A DNA stretch of 64,000 bases from an uncultured Acidobacteriota bacterium (lineage in GTDB: Bacteria; Acidobacteriota; Thermoanaerobaculia; Gp7-AA8). The translations under genes and the position numbers were made by a program. Where the stretch lies: NCBI GenBank assembly GCA_937870635.1, contig CALMZP010000084.1, positions 1-64,000 on the forward strand. The letters are read 5' to 3'. The notes beneath the pieces were generated by a model. It saw only the letters and a list, made by a program, of their open reading frames with translations, was not told the origin of the DNA and did not search any database. Positions 54,389-63,377 of the stretch are shown here, piece after piece (position 1 is the stretch's first letter; every line of letters begins with the position of its first letter).

Positions 54389-56608
54389 CTAGCCCCCAAA
54401 GTCCGTGACAAACGGCACGTACCAATCAGCCCACCGTCTCGCGCCCTGGTAGTTGTCGCGGTAGTACGGTGAGTTCAGCGGTGAGATTTTCACAACGTCG
54501 CCAGTCTTAGGCGCATGGATGAAGTGCCCATCGTTCAGGTACACCCCCATGTGGCCCAAGTCCTCTCTGAAAAAGACGATATCGCCTGCGCGAAGGTTGT
54601 CCTTGTTGACCTTTTTCAGCGACCCGTTCTTCCAAAGCGTGTACGTTGTCGGACGGCTGGCGTTGGCGAACACCAGCTTACTATCCCCGCCAGCGTAGTT
54701 TGCGGCCGCAATGACAAGTCCTGAGCAATCGAAGCTCGCTGGCCCCTCTGCGCCCCACTCATAGGGCTTGCCAAGCTGTCGGATCATGTAGTTGATGAAC
54801 TTCCGAATGTCATCCGGCGCATTGTTTGGCAGCTTGACATCGAAGCGCCCGCCATTGGCGTCCGTAACCGTGACCTCGGTTTTTTCACCCTCCGGTACCG
54901 AGTTGCTTGACTTCTCGATGTCCTCTGTCAGTCCGCGATAGCGCGTGTTCCAGATCGCCTTGACAGAATCGCGGTACCGATATGCCGCCACACCCGATCC
55001 GTTGTAGCGCCGGACGCCTTCCCAAATCTGCTCAGGCTTCTGCGGATCAAGACCTGACAACTTAGCAGCGAACGCGCGAGCGCCTGCACGGATGTTCGCC
55101 TGTGGCACCCACCGGCCTCCCTCGAACTCGTCGCTCTTGCCTGCGTACTCGTCGGCCCACACCTTGTATTCGTGAGTTGTCAACTGAAACGGCCCGACGC
55201 CACGCGAGCGGTTGAACGGGTTGCCAGGGGTGCCAGCCTCGTTCGCAAACTCGCGCTTCCACGCATCGATACGTGAAATCCCCATCGTCGCTCCGGGTGC
55301 GCCCGGTGCGCCACTTGCCTGCACAGGCTTGGGGTACCACTCGGTATCTCCGCTTTCAGGGACGTTGCGGAAGCTGGACTCTTTGTCACAGATGGCGAGC
55401 AGGACACCGAGGAACAGATCGAACGGCCAGCCGCCACGGAACTCCTGTGCGGCCGACGCGAATGAGTTGGCCCACCGGATGCCACCCTGACGAATCGCCG
55501 CACCGACATCGCCCGCGACTACGTTTTCAGCGGGGTCAGCTTCGAGGACTGGATCGTTCGGGACACGGCGCGAGATCGCATAGTTCTTTTCACGCAGCCG
55601 AACTTCCTGAACGTATCCTCCTACACCCCCGAGCAGCCGGACACCGACGACGAAGAAGATGCCGTGGATTCCCATGTCAGGCACGTTCAACTCAACCATG
55701 TAGTTCTGCCTGACAAGACGACCAGTCTCAGAGAACGGGATCGTGACCGACAATTCGAGCGCGCCGACCTTGCCCTCGAAGATTTCCTCCCACGCCTCCT
55801 GCAACGCCTCACTACGGTTCTTGGCATCCGCGCTAGTGACAATCTTGATCGGTCGTTTCTTCCATGAGCGCGTCGAGGGGTCGCTGGCCTTCGAGACGAA
55901 CCCGAGATCGCCACGCTCACCGAACACCCACACCTGACCAACTCGGCGCTGCGTGTCCTTCGTGATTGTCACGCGCTCGACAGGAATCCAGTTGCGTCTG
56001 CTCGCATGGCGCGTCGGCGTGCCGAAGAAGTAAGTCGGACTGACAGCGTAGTTCAGTTTGTCAGCGATCAGCGTGCCGTCCGGCTCCTGCCAAATCCACA
56101 TCTTTCGCTTGCGGTAGATGCGGTACCAAGAGTCCCAATACGACTCGCTGCCGTCGCGGTAGAAGCGGTCGATCCCTGTCACCCGCGCAAGCCGCATTCG
56201 AGTGAAGCCAAGCGTGCTCGCTTCTGCCTTGACAAAGGCATCGGGGCGCAGCTTGCGATACTCGGCCGGTGGAGCCTGCGAATCCGTTGCGATGGAGGAC
56301 ATGTCTCGCCCCGCAATCGAGATCACGTGATCCTCAGACGAGTAACTGACAACATCCGCGATGCCGGTAGACAGGTGCATTGCGTTTCGTGCCCGTGGCA
56401 TGTCGGTGAAAATCGAGGCTCGTACTTCGTTGTCACGGTCGATCAGGAACTTCAGATCAGGCGTCGGTGAACCGAGATCGACACTGAAAGAATCCGAGTC
56501 CGTATCCATCGCAGAGTCGATCATGAAAGCCGTGATCGCGGACGTGGGGAACTCGCGGTAGCCCCGGTTTCCGATTTCAGCCGTGATGCGCCCCCTGACA
56601 TTGATCAT
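54389..56608 (-). CDS. Tail protein: gpD/XkdQ-like + transglycosylase + NlpC/P60
   Basis: 739 residues with three parts. About 1-350: late-control gpD/XkdQ-like (VSYSSEDHVISIAGRDMSSI, GNRGYREFPTSAITAFMIDS, VGQVWVFGERGDLGFVSKAS). About 375-560: lysozyme-like (ICDKESSFRNVPESGDTEWY, GVGPFQLTTHEYKVWADEYA). About 595-739: NlpC/P60 (LGKPYEWGAEGPASFDCSGL with catalytic Cys; LGHMGVYLNDGHFIHAP with His). A cell-puncturing tail component carrying both glycan and peptide cleaving domains, which suits a thick-walled host. Confidence 0.8.
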   Translation of the reverse strand: MINVRGRITAEIGNRGYREFPTSAITAFMIDSAMDTDSDSFSVDLGSPTPDLKFLIDRDNEVRASIFTDMPRARNAMHLSTGIADVVSYSSEDHVISIAGRDMSSIATDSQAPPAEYRKLRPDAFVKAEASTLGFTRMRLARVTGIDRFYRDGSESYWDSWYRIYRKRKMWIWQEPDGTLIADKLNYAVSPTYFFGTPTRHASRRNWIPVERVTITKDTQRRVGQVWVFGERGDLGFVSKASDPSTRSWKKRPIKIVTSADAKNRSEALQEAWEEIFEGKVGALELSVTIPFSETGRLVRQNYMVELNVPDMGIHGIFFVVGVRLLGGVGGYVQEVRLREKNYAISRRVPNDPVLEADPAENVVAGDVGAAIRQGGIRWANSFASAAQEFRGGWPFDLFLGVLLAICDKESSFRNVPESGDTEWYPKPVQASGAPGAPGATMGISRIDAWKREFANEAGTPGNPFNRSRGVGPFQLTTHEYKVWADEYAGKSDEFEGGRWVPQANIRAGARAFAAKLSGLDPQKPEQIWEGVRRYNGSGVAAYRYRDSVKAIWNTRYRGLTEDIEKSSNSVPEGEKTEVTVTDANGGRFDVKLPNNAPDDIRKFINYMIRQLGKPYEWGAEGPASFDCSGLVIAAANYAGGDSKLVFANASRPTTYTLWKNGSLKKVNKDNLRAGDIVFFREDLGHMGVYLNDGHFIHAPKTGDVVKISPLNSPYYRDNYQGARRWADWYVPFVTDFGG

Positions 56609-56805
56609 CGCTGCGACCTCGCATGTTCCTCGATCAAGGCCACCGCTTTGTCATTTACGCATTCAACGGCAAGGAAGCCGTCCGCGATCCTGTCGAACGC
56701 AGCCACGCGGAGCCGGTGAGGCTGGTTCGGGTACTTGCGCTCCCAGGCCCGGAAGGTCTGAGCGATCCGCACGTAGACGTTTTTGATCTTCCTCGCCATT
56801 GTCAT
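56605..56805 (-). CDS. Unknown small basic protein
   Basis: About 66 residues (two ATGs six bases apart). ARKIKNVYVRIAQTFRAWER followed by RLRVAAFDRIADGFLAVECV. Helical, between the LysM protein and the gpD-like tail protein. Family unknown. Confidence 0.45.
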   Translation of the reverse strand: MTMARKIKNVYVRIAQTFRAWERKYPNQPHRLRVAAFDRIADGFLAVECVNDKAVALIEEHARSQR

Positions 56806-56806
56806 G

Positions 56807-57580
56807 TCAGTAGTAGATCACCGTGCCGAGGGGAAGCCGGTAGTCGGGTGCCTTGTGTGAAGCGATGTTCCGTTTGTCAAACCACTGTGCGTTCTTCTTG
56901 ACCGCGTACAACTCTGTCCAGCGAGCGCCGTTCCTGAAAACGGCATACGCGATCTTCCGAAGTGTGTTGGCCTTCGAGTTGGCACGGAACTGGCGCGTAC
57001 CCCGGCCCCTCGGAGCGTTCTTGCGTCCCTGGTCAGGCTGCACCGGCCCTACGTTCGGCGCGCGGCTTCCTGTTCCGACCTTGACAACCGAGAACTCGTA
57101 CTCGATGTCCATTGTGCGCTCGTCCTGCGCATGACTGAAAGACTCGCGCTCGGCCACCACGTACTGAAGGTTCGGAAGGATGCCAGGCAGGTGCAGAATC
57201 TTCCCGCGCTCGGGCGTATCGGCGTAGAAGATCGCCCGGAGTGCTTTCATGTTCTCCACGCTCGTCCAACCTGGGAACACACCTGACAACACGATGGTTG
57301 TCTCGGCCTTGTGCGTCACGTCTACGTCAAGCTCGATCTCGCCCAGGTACTTGTGCCGCCCGATTTCAGCGGCATCTTCCAGACGGAACCCCTGCGTCCC
57401 GAGCGGCCAGATGAAAGCCCGCCCTCCTGGGACGGCGATGTACGGACGCGCGAAGTCGTCATCCGGGTCAAGGATGTACCGCGCGGTGTCCGTGAGTGAC
57501 AAGTCCGTATTGGAACCATGACGCAACGCCGGACTGTTCGGCGGACGCTCATGGTTGTGTGGATACGGGATGTGCGCCAT
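56807..57580 (-). CDS. LysM-type tail protein (XkdP-like)
   Basis: 257 residues from ATG at 57578-57580 behind GGGAGGTAGGTGAAA. Central HKAETTIVLSGVFPGWTSVE and RTMDIEYEFSVVKVGTG; the C-terminus TLRKIAYAVFRNGARWTELY and ending LPLGTVIYY is a LysM-like module. Its place between tape measure and gpD-like protein matches XkdP. Tail-tip connector, possibly wall-binding. Confidence 0.7.
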   Translation of the reverse strand: MAHIPYPHNHERPPNSPALRHGSNTDLSLTDTARYILDPDDDFARPYIAVPGGRAFIWPLGTQGFRLEDAAEIGRHKYLGEIELDVDVTHKAETTIVLSGVFPGWTSVENMKALRAIFYADTPERGKILHLPGILPNLQYVVAERESFSHAQDERTMDIEYEFSVVKVGTGSRAPNVGPVQPDQGRKNAPRGRGTRQFRANSKANTLRKIAYAVFRNGARWTELYAVKKNAQWFDKRNIASHKAPDYRLPLGTVIYY

Positions 57581-57582
57581 TT

Positions 57583-59778
57583 TCACCTACCTCCCGGTGC
57601 GCGTCGCTGTGTTTTCTGCTGACCCCTGAAGCGAGGCGCAGGCTGAACATCGATCAGCTTGACCGGCACAAACGGCTCGCGGTCTGCGATGCGAAGCAAC
57701 TTGTCAAGCGTCGGAGTAGTAACGATCTTCACAGTCGTACCACCTTCGACTGTGATAGCCTGCTGTGCCCCACCTGCACGCGCTGGAAGCCCACGTGCCA
57801 AGCGTGACAAACGAAGTTCGGCTGTCTCGGCTGAAATGAACCGGCGAGTGAACGCGGTAAGGATACGCTGCTGTTCCTCACTCGGCTGACGCCGGAATGA
57901 CAATCCAGTAGCCCGTCGCGAGCGCCCAAGCGACCGAAGCAACGGGAAATCGCCATCGGGCACTTCACGTGCGCCGCCTGCCGCGATCTGGCGATCCATA
58001 AGACGGTCTGAAAGCTCCTGAGAGAGCGCAGGAGTGGCGAGGAGGGCCGTAGTAGCCGCGCCGCCTTTCAGGGCCATACGCCAGTTCCTACGCGCCCACA
58101 GAGGCACAAATGGAGGCACGTCTGTCCCGTCACCCTTGGTAGCCGTCGCTGAAGGTGCGCCAGGCATGAACCAAGAGAGCGGGTCGATGACAACCCAATA
58201 CGGGTTCGCGCGAGAGCCAGAACGCTGCTGACCTTCGCCGGTCGCTGAAAATGCACCGAGGCCCGATCCAATGACCGACGCAGCGGCAAGCTGTGGCGCA
58301 CGCTGCGCGAGGCCAGGGAAGCGCCCTGCGAGGCCACGCAGGCCAGGGATGCGTGCGATGCCGCGTCCGGCGAGGCCCGCAAGCCCCGTCCCGAAGATCA
58401 GTCGCGATGCAAGCGCCGCGCCACCGGCTGCGCCAACTGCCCCAGTGACAGCCGAGGGATTCCGACCGGTGATCCACTCTCCGAGCCGGTTGATCTGCTC
58501 CACGATGGGACGCAGCGCTGGATCGGCACCGCGAGCGACTGTCAGTCCAACGTTCCGCTGAATCTGACCAAGCTGCTGATACGCACGCTGCCGATTACGC
58601 TGATCGGCCATTTGCGCACCGAGGTTTGCGTCCTTTGCGTCCTCGATGCTGTCGATGAAATCTTCAAGCGCCTGTGTTCCACCCTGCGCCATCAGATTGA
58701 GGAACTGCCTGAAAGACTCCTGCTGACCGAACAGTTGCGAGGCCAGCGTCAGATTGATCCCGGTTCCTCCCGCCGCAGCGATAGCAGCTTCGGGTGACAA
58801 CCCTTCTACTCCAAGCGCCTGCGGGTTTGTAAACCGTGCGCCGCCCGGAGCTACCGCCTGCATCATCCGCTGAAGAATCTGAAAACCACCAAGCTCGCGC
58901 AGCCTTGTCGGATCAGTAGGCAGGCCCGCTCGCCTGAAAGCTGACAACTGCTTCTCGGTCTGCGGGCGAATGATCTCGTCCGCGAGAAGCTGTGTGACGC
59001 CACGGCCGATGACAGCCGGGGAACCACCCGAGCGAGCCGCGAGGCCGTAGACCGCCCAAATCTCCTCGGGTGACATTCGTGCTGCCGTCTGTGCTGCACC
59101 GAGACGGCCGATGTCACGCGCGATGTCCTCACCACGAACGGTCGGCGTGGACTGAAGCACCTGCGCAATGATGTCACGCATCCTCGGTGCCTGCCGCGCG
59201 ATGTCGATTTTCTGGCCCGGTGGCGTTGCACCGATGATCATGCCCGCGATGCCGCCGCCGAGCGCCTGCGGATCGGCACCCTCAGCGAACATCGTGATTT
59301 CAGCCATCGTGTCCGCGTACTCCCGCAGCATTGTCAATCCCTGACGGCCACGAACGTCGTCCCCGAAGGACGAGTAGAAGCGGATCATGTGCTGCTGGAT
59401 GTCATCCACCGCGACCCCGAAGGTGTTACTCAGGTTCACGGCGATGTCGCCCACGTCATTCAGATCGCGGCCAAGCGTTGTCAGACGCCCACCCTGATCG
59501 ATCTTCCCCGCGAGGGCATCGATTTCACCCAAGCGGTCGAGGAACTGGCCGAGGCCGGTGACGGCAGTTGCAACGCCGTACACCGTGGCCCCGGCCAGCG
59601 CGTACCGGATCGTGGTTCCGACCGCGCGCATCTGCTGGCCCCACAGGCCCAGGTTGCGCGTGTGCGAGCGCACCTGCCGGTCGAAACCGACAAGCCCGCC
59701 GATGTTGCGCTCGATGTCAGCGCGAAGCTGCGCACCGTGCGAAGTCCAGATCAGATTGAGTCTGTAGTCAGACGACAC
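57583..59778 (-). CDS. Tape measure protein
   Basis: 731 residues from GTG at 59776-59778. Sequence begins VSSDYRLNLIWTSHGAQLRA; a phage minor tail / TMP pattern with helical and Ala/Gly-rich stretches, FGVAVDDIQQHMIRFYSSFG, AARSGGSPAVIGRGVTQLLA, AVTGAVGAAGGAALASRLIF (hydrophobic). Follows the chaperone genes. The shared start M-S-S with the endonuclease upstream uses different Ser codons. Short for a tape measure, implying a short tail. Confidence 0.8.
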   Translation of the reverse strand: MSSDYRLNLIWTSHGAQLRADIERNIGGLVGFDRQVRSHTRNLGLWGQQMRAVGTTIRYALAGATVYGVATAVTGLGQFLDRLGEIDALAGKIDQGGRLTTLGRDLNDVGDIAVNLSNTFGVAVDDIQQHMIRFYSSFGDDVRGRQGLTMLREYADTMAEITMFAEGADPQALGGGIAGMIIGATPPGQKIDIARQAPRMRDIIAQVLQSTPTVRGEDIARDIGRLGAAQTAARMSPEEIWAVYGLAARSGGSPAVIGRGVTQLLADEIIRPQTEKQLSAFRRAGLPTDPTRLRELGGFQILQRMMQAVAPGGARFTNPQALGVEGLSPEAAIAAAGGTGINLTLASQLFGQQESFRQFLNLMAQGGTQALEDFIDSIEDAKDANLGAQMADQRNRQRAYQQLGQIQRNVGLTVARGADPALRPIVEQINRLGEWITGRNPSAVTGAVGAAGGAALASRLIFGTGLAGLAGRGIARIPGLRGLAGRFPGLAQRAPQLAAASVIGSGLGAFSATGEGQQRSGSRANPYWVVIDPLSWFMPGAPSATATKGDGTDVPPFVPLWARRNWRMALKGGAATTALLATPALSQELSDRLMDRQIAAGGAREVPDGDFPLLRSLGRSRRATGLSFRRQPSEEQQRILTAFTRRFISAETAELRLSRLARGLPARAGGAQQAITVEGGTTVKIVTTPTLDKLLRIADREPFVPVKLIDVQPAPRFRGQQKTQRRAPGGR

Positions 59779-60139
59779 TGAAAACCCCCGCTTCGATAGC
59801 TTCAGCGACTTCCAGCGCCGCTTCACGCTTGAGGATCAAATACGGCGTGATTCTTTTCAGGATTGTCAGAATGTCCTCACGCCGATTGATCGCAAGCACG
59901 CGCATCTCTCTCGTCCCGTATGCCTTCCTGCTTTGTCTGGCAATTCTGCTCTTGCACACGATCCCACCCGCGTTCAAGAACGCTTCGAGCGCATGAATAA
60001 CGTCAGCCGATTTGTCAATCTGGCCCCAAGTGATCTGAAAGTGGATGCGTTCCTTTTTGTCAACCCACCACAGAATCGACCCATCGCCGTCTGTAAATCC
60101 TGCGACGTAGGCCCATGTCATCGGTTTGGCGCTACTCAC
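59768..60139 (-). CDS. LAGLIDADG homing endonuclease at the tape-measure start
   Basis: 123 residues from GTG. MSSAKPMTWAYVAGFTDGDG contains the motif (about 10-22); then ILWWVDKKERIHFQITWGQI and PYLILKREAALEVAEAIEAG. Glu is replaced by Asp in the motif (DGDG). It overlaps the tape measure start by 11 bases. Sharing of MSS with the tape measure protein suggests capture of that gene's start. Confidence 0.8.
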   Translation of the reverse strand: MSSAKPMTWAYVAGFTDGDGSILWWVDKKERIHFQITWGQIDKSADVIHALEAFLNAGGIVCKSRIARQSRKAYGTREMRVLAINRREDILTILKRITPYLILKREAALEVAEAIEAGVFSVV

Positions 60140-61016
60140 TCATCGTCTCCGTCGTTTTCAAGGTGGACATCGGCTGCCGCATAGCGGGCTTCTTGCTCTG
60201 CGTTGTATCTCTCAGGATCAGCGAAGATGGCTTCGATCTCCCGCCTCCGTTCAGACTTGTCATCATCTGACAACTCGGATAGATGCGACACGTCCTCACC
60301 GGGGCGGTAGATTTCATCCTTGAACTTCTCCTGCTGCTCCCGCATCTCCTCTGCGTTGTACGGCTTGTGACAAACTTCGCACGTGACAATGCGTCCGGTT
60401 ACTTCAGCCTCTAGCTGATCTACGCACCAGGGGTGGACGTTGCTTCGTCGCTCGGCCCAATCAAGCTCAGTATGGAGCCAAGTGAGGGTGAGTTGTCCAG
60501 GGGTAGACCCGCCGGAAGGGTCATAAAGACTCCCTTCAGATGCCACCACGGCTTTCCAGAGAGAGCGTTCCAGTCGATTGTCACCAAGGCTTTTTTTAGC
60601 TCCTCCAACTGTTCGTCGGAGAGGCCATCCATCGAAGGCGAACTGAAATCGACCATCCGCTGATAGCACTCAGACAGGTAATTGATTTCAGTCGGTTCGA
60701 GGCCCAACTCCTCGTCAAGCATCTGTTCCAGAGACTCGAATGCGCGCTGCTGATGGTTGTCAGGCATTCGCAGCGCGTAGAGCAAGGTGCAGACCTGCAT
60801 GGTTCGGTCGCGCAGATCGACACCGTACACGTTTTCAGGAGCCGGGATAGCCGCCGCCTGTTCGAGCGTCCACTGATACTCGCGCTCGATCAGAGGCACC
60901 AACGCGAACCCCACGCTCGGCCTGTCAGGAAGCGTCACGTAGTCAGGCGCGGCCTGACCCATGCGCATCTTGGCGAACCGGCGTGTCTCCTTCAGTCGTT
61001 CAAGGATTTCATTCAC
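60136..61016 (-). CDS. Tail assembly chaperone, extended form by -1 frameshift (G-T type)
   Basis: The upstream frame (60420-61016, 198 residues, NEILERLKETRRFAKMRMGQ) is read through a -1 shift at A-AAA-AAA-G (60591-60597 on the plus strand reads T7) into a second frame ending at 60136 (SLGDNRLERSLWKAVVASEG ... HLENDGDDE). Such frameshifted pairs of proteins bind the tape measure during tail assembly (lambda G and G-T). Codons before the slip are CTA AAA AAA GCC. The second frame contains TCEVCHKPYNAEEM, a CxxC element. Confidence 0.75.
60420..61016 (-). CDS. Tail assembly chaperone, short form
   Basis: 198 residues. Made when ribosomes do not slip. Acidic and helical (LEQMLDEELGLEPTEINYLS, SDEQLEELKKALVTIDWNAL), in the usual chaperone position between tube and tape measure. 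Ends at 60420 inside the second reading frame. Confidence 0.7.
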   Translation of the reverse strand: MNEILERLKETRRFAKMRMGQAAPDYVTLPDRPSVGFALVPLIEREYQWTLEQAAAIPAPENVYGVDLRDRTMQVCTLLYALRMPDNHQQRAFESLEQMLDEELGLEPTEINYLSECYQRMVDFSSPSMDGLSDEQLEELKKALVTIDWNALSGKPWWHLKGVFMTLPAGLPLDNSPSLGSILSLIGPSDEATSTPGA

Positions 61017-61338
61017 CAGGATTCCCGCCCTTCTTGATTTTCAGGATGTCCTCAGCGAGTTCCTGCGATACGGCGGTGTCCCACCCGTTCGGGATCGCAA
61101 AGACAACGCGGTTGCAGCAATGCGTCTCGCAACGCACTACGAAGTCACTGAGCTTGCCTGAGCCACCCGCCTCACCCGGTAGTTCCGTGACAACTGGATC
61201 GAGCTTGCCACAGTGAGGGCAGACGGGTGGCCCCGGCTCCTGCATGATGATCTGTTCCTGCTCCGCGATGGCGAGCATCTTTTCAGTCGCCACCGCGTTA
61301 CGCTCTACGGCTGACACCAACTGTTCCAACACGTCCAT
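61009..61338 (-). CDS. Zinc-ribbon protein of the tail region
   Basis: 109 residues, ATG behind GGAAGGGCGGGAATC. VCPHCGKLDPVVTELPGEAG and RCETHCCNRVVFAIPNG provide paired Cys (CxxC ... CxxxC); N-terminal helix VSAVERNAVATEKMLAIAEQ. Lies between tube and chaperone genes. Function unknown. Confidence 0.55.
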   Translation of the reverse strand: MDVLEQLVSAVERNAVATEKMLAIAEQEQIIMQEPGPPVCPHCGKLDPVVTELPGEAGGSGKLSDFVVRCETHCCNRVVFAIPNGWDTAVSQELAEDILKIKKGGNPGE

Positions 61339-61357
61339 GATTCCCGCCCTTCCTTTC

Positions 61358-61750
61358 CTACTCGCGGACGAAGCCGGGGACAGAGATGTTCGTTGTCAAC
61401 GTGACCTGATCCTGACCGGACTGGATGCGAATGAGCGTCCAGTTGCAGCCCCGGTAGACGTTGCGATCTTCGCCGCGCCTTGTCATCGTCTCGAAGTCAC
61501 GAAGCTGCTTCAGCCGACGCTCGTTGTTCATTCCCCGAGCCACACCCCTTTTCAGGAGAATGGCCGAGAACGTCACTTCATCTTCATCTGCACCCCGCAC
61601 CGAGCGGAGGACAGGGCCATCGACTCCGAACGCACCCTGAAAACGGACTTCCTGTCGAAACTCCTCCGACATGTCCTGGGTGGCGGCGAAGTCCTCACCG
61701 GCGATGAAGATGCCGAGATCGACGGCGTTGAGTGCTTCAAGCCAAGCGAT
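61358..61750 (-). CDS. Tail tube protein with apparent ATC start
   Basis: About 130 residues: (M)AWLEALNAVDLGIFIAGEDF, SEEFRQEVRFQGAFGVDGPV and VTLTTNISVPGF at the end fit a short tail tube protein between sheath and chaperones. The frame runs to 61358; an ideal ribosome site GGGAGGAACTGACA is followed not by ATG but by ATC (61748-61750), then GCT TGG CTT. The first in-frame ATG would lose 26 residues. An ATC start, a CTG two codons earlier, or a mutated start codon are possible. Starts (x)AWL like the endonuclease upstream. Confidence 0.6.
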   Translation of the reverse strand: MAWLEALNAVDLGIFIAGEDFAATQDMSEEFRQEVRFQGAFGVDGPVLRSVRGADEDEVTFSAILLKRGVARGMNNERRLKQLRDFETMTRRGEDRNVYRGCNWTLIRIQSGQDQVTLTTNISVPGFVRE

Positions 61751-61752
61751 TG

Positions 61753-62220
61753 TCAGTTCCTCCCTTCGGGAAGGTACGCACGAATACCATTCCCACGATT
61801 CGTTTCGCCCGAAGCGAGTCGGGCCTTGACTTCCTCGATTTTCAGTTCAGCCTCGATCAGCGCGTCCATGACTTCGTCATGCTTGATCCGAACCCACGGC
61901 TCAACCTTTGTCAAGAATGTCACCGTATTGCGAAACCCGTTCACCGCCAGCGCATACGAACCCGCATGGCCTTTTGCAACTCTGTCAGGTCGTGAATGAA
62001 CCTCGACTGCGCTACTGATTCCCCGTCTAGCGAGGAAGTCTTGGATTTCATCCAGCAACTCACGCGAGTTCTGATAGAACTTCACGCGCCAACGAAAGTT
62101 GCGACCGGCCTTGTGCGATCCACTGGATTGCCAGCGACAATCGACGCATCCTTCTCCGTCGAAGAAACCAGCCACGAACGCCCATGAGAGTTCGCGTTTG
62201 GTTTCTCGCAACCATGCCAT
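61753..62220 (-). CDS. LAGLIDADG homing endonuclease at the tube gene start
   Basis: 155 residues, ATG behind GGAGGAACTGACAAG. MAWLRETKRELSWAFVAGFF is followed by DGEGCVDCRW (motif about 13-26); VKFYQNSRELLDEIQDFLAR and PWVRIKHDEVMDALIEAELK follow. The first residues M-A-W-L equal those of the tube protein with other codons, and both genes share the same 13-base ribosome region GGAGGAACTGACA. Confidence 0.85.
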   Translation of the reverse strand: MAWLRETKRELSWAFVAGFFDGEGCVDCRWQSSGSHKAGRNFRWRVKFYQNSRELLDEIQDFLARRGISSAVEVHSRPDRVAKGHAGSYALAVNGFRNTVTFLTKVEPWVRIKHDEVMDALIEAELKIEEVKARLASGETNRGNGIRAYLPEGRN

Positions 62221-62244
62221 CTTGTCAGTTCCTCCTCTCGGTTC

Positions 62245-63363
62245 CTAGACGGCGATCTGAAGCTGTGCGTCCACGAGGATCGTCTGGATGCCGCGCACGA
62301 CCTCGCCCTTGTACGTGACGGTGACAGAACGACCGTCCGCCGAGCTTGTCACCGCGACGAAGTAACCACTATCACCATCCGGCTGCGGGAGAGGCTTGAT
62401 CCAGTTCGACCGCTCGGAAAGCAGCGCCTCGACGCCCGCCTTCAGATCGTTGCGGTTTGCCAGGGTGTTGCCCCGGCGCAGGAAGTTGTTGCCCTCCACG
62501 TAATCCCGAACGTCGATGAAAAGCTGATCCACGATCAGCCTTGTCATCAGAGCGTCCATCGTGGAGTCCACCGTGTACGTCGTGCGAAGGTGCGTGACCT
62601 CCACGCCTCCGTTGCGGCCCCGCCGAAGCGGCGACACACCGCCGACAAGCAGCGTCTCGAAGTCGTTGACCGGCACCCCACCCGTCACCTTGATCCTGAA
62701 AAGCGGGTAGCCGGAAGCATCCCGCTCGACATCCGTGAAGGCTGCGAGCGAGAGCGTATCGAGATCGTCTGACAAGTCGGCGTTCTTGGCGACCTCTGCC
62801 GCCACCGCCGCCGCTGCAAACGCGCCCGAGCGCAACGTGCCTGCCTCGTCATAGATGCCGGGAGCGACGAGGACTGCACGCTTGGATGCGATGGCCCCTG
62901 CTGCGGTGATCAGGTTAGCCGACGAGGTTGCCGTCGCCATTCCGACGAAACACACCTGCTTGTTCTGAATCAGATCCGCGTTTTCACACGAATCGGCCAG
63001 GGCGACATGATCGGCCTGAGCAATCGAGTCCGTCAGGCGAACTCGAATGTCAGGATCGCTTTCGAGAATCGCCCATGCCGTCTGACGCTGTACGAGCGTC
63101 GGTGCTGCGCCCGAGGCCGACGCAATCGCCGTGACCTCTGGAACCCCCCGACCAAGGAGGAACTTGACAATTGCAGCCAGGGGCGATGCTGCCCCAAACT
63201 GCGTGTCCGCCTCCGAAGGCCGAGTGATTTTCACCGGAACTGCGACCGCCGCCGAACCGATTGCCGCCTTTTCACCCTCCACGCCAATCGGCAGGAAAAG
63301 CTCCTGGCTGAAACGCGGCCCGAGGCTGGTTGCGTCCTTGACTTCCGGGTACAGTTGCGACAT
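62245..63363 (-). CDS. Contractile tail sheath protein
   Basis: 372 residues. PEVKDATSLGPRFSQELFLP, KAAIGSAAVAVPVKITRPSE, AVLVAPGIYDEAGTLRSGAF and EALLSERSNWIKPLPQPDGD are in the layout of phage sheath proteins; the C-terminus VRGIQTILVDAQLQIAV ends in the strand that joins the next subunit. Proves a contractile tail together with the gp25/J/tube order. Start MSQL is identical to that of the endonuclease upstream, fully recoded. Confidence 0.75.
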   Translation of the reverse strand: MSQLYPEVKDATSLGPRFSQELFLPIGVEGEKAAIGSAAVAVPVKITRPSEADTQFGAASPLAAIVKFLLGRGVPEVTAIASASGAAPTLVQRQTAWAILESDPDIRVRLTDSIAQADHVALADSCENADLIQNKQVCFVGMATATSSANLITAAGAIASKRAVLVAPGIYDEAGTLRSGAFAAAAVAAEVAKNADLSDDLDTLSLAAFTDVERDASGYPLFRIKVTGGVPVNDFETLLVGGVSPLRRGRNGGVEVTHLRTTYTVDSTMDALMTRLIVDQLFIDVRDYVEGNNFLRRGNTLANRNDLKAGVEALLSERSNWIKPLPQPDGDSGYFVAVTSSADGRSVTVTYKGEVVRGIQTILVDAQLQIAV

Positions 63364-63377
63364 TTTTCACTCCCTTT

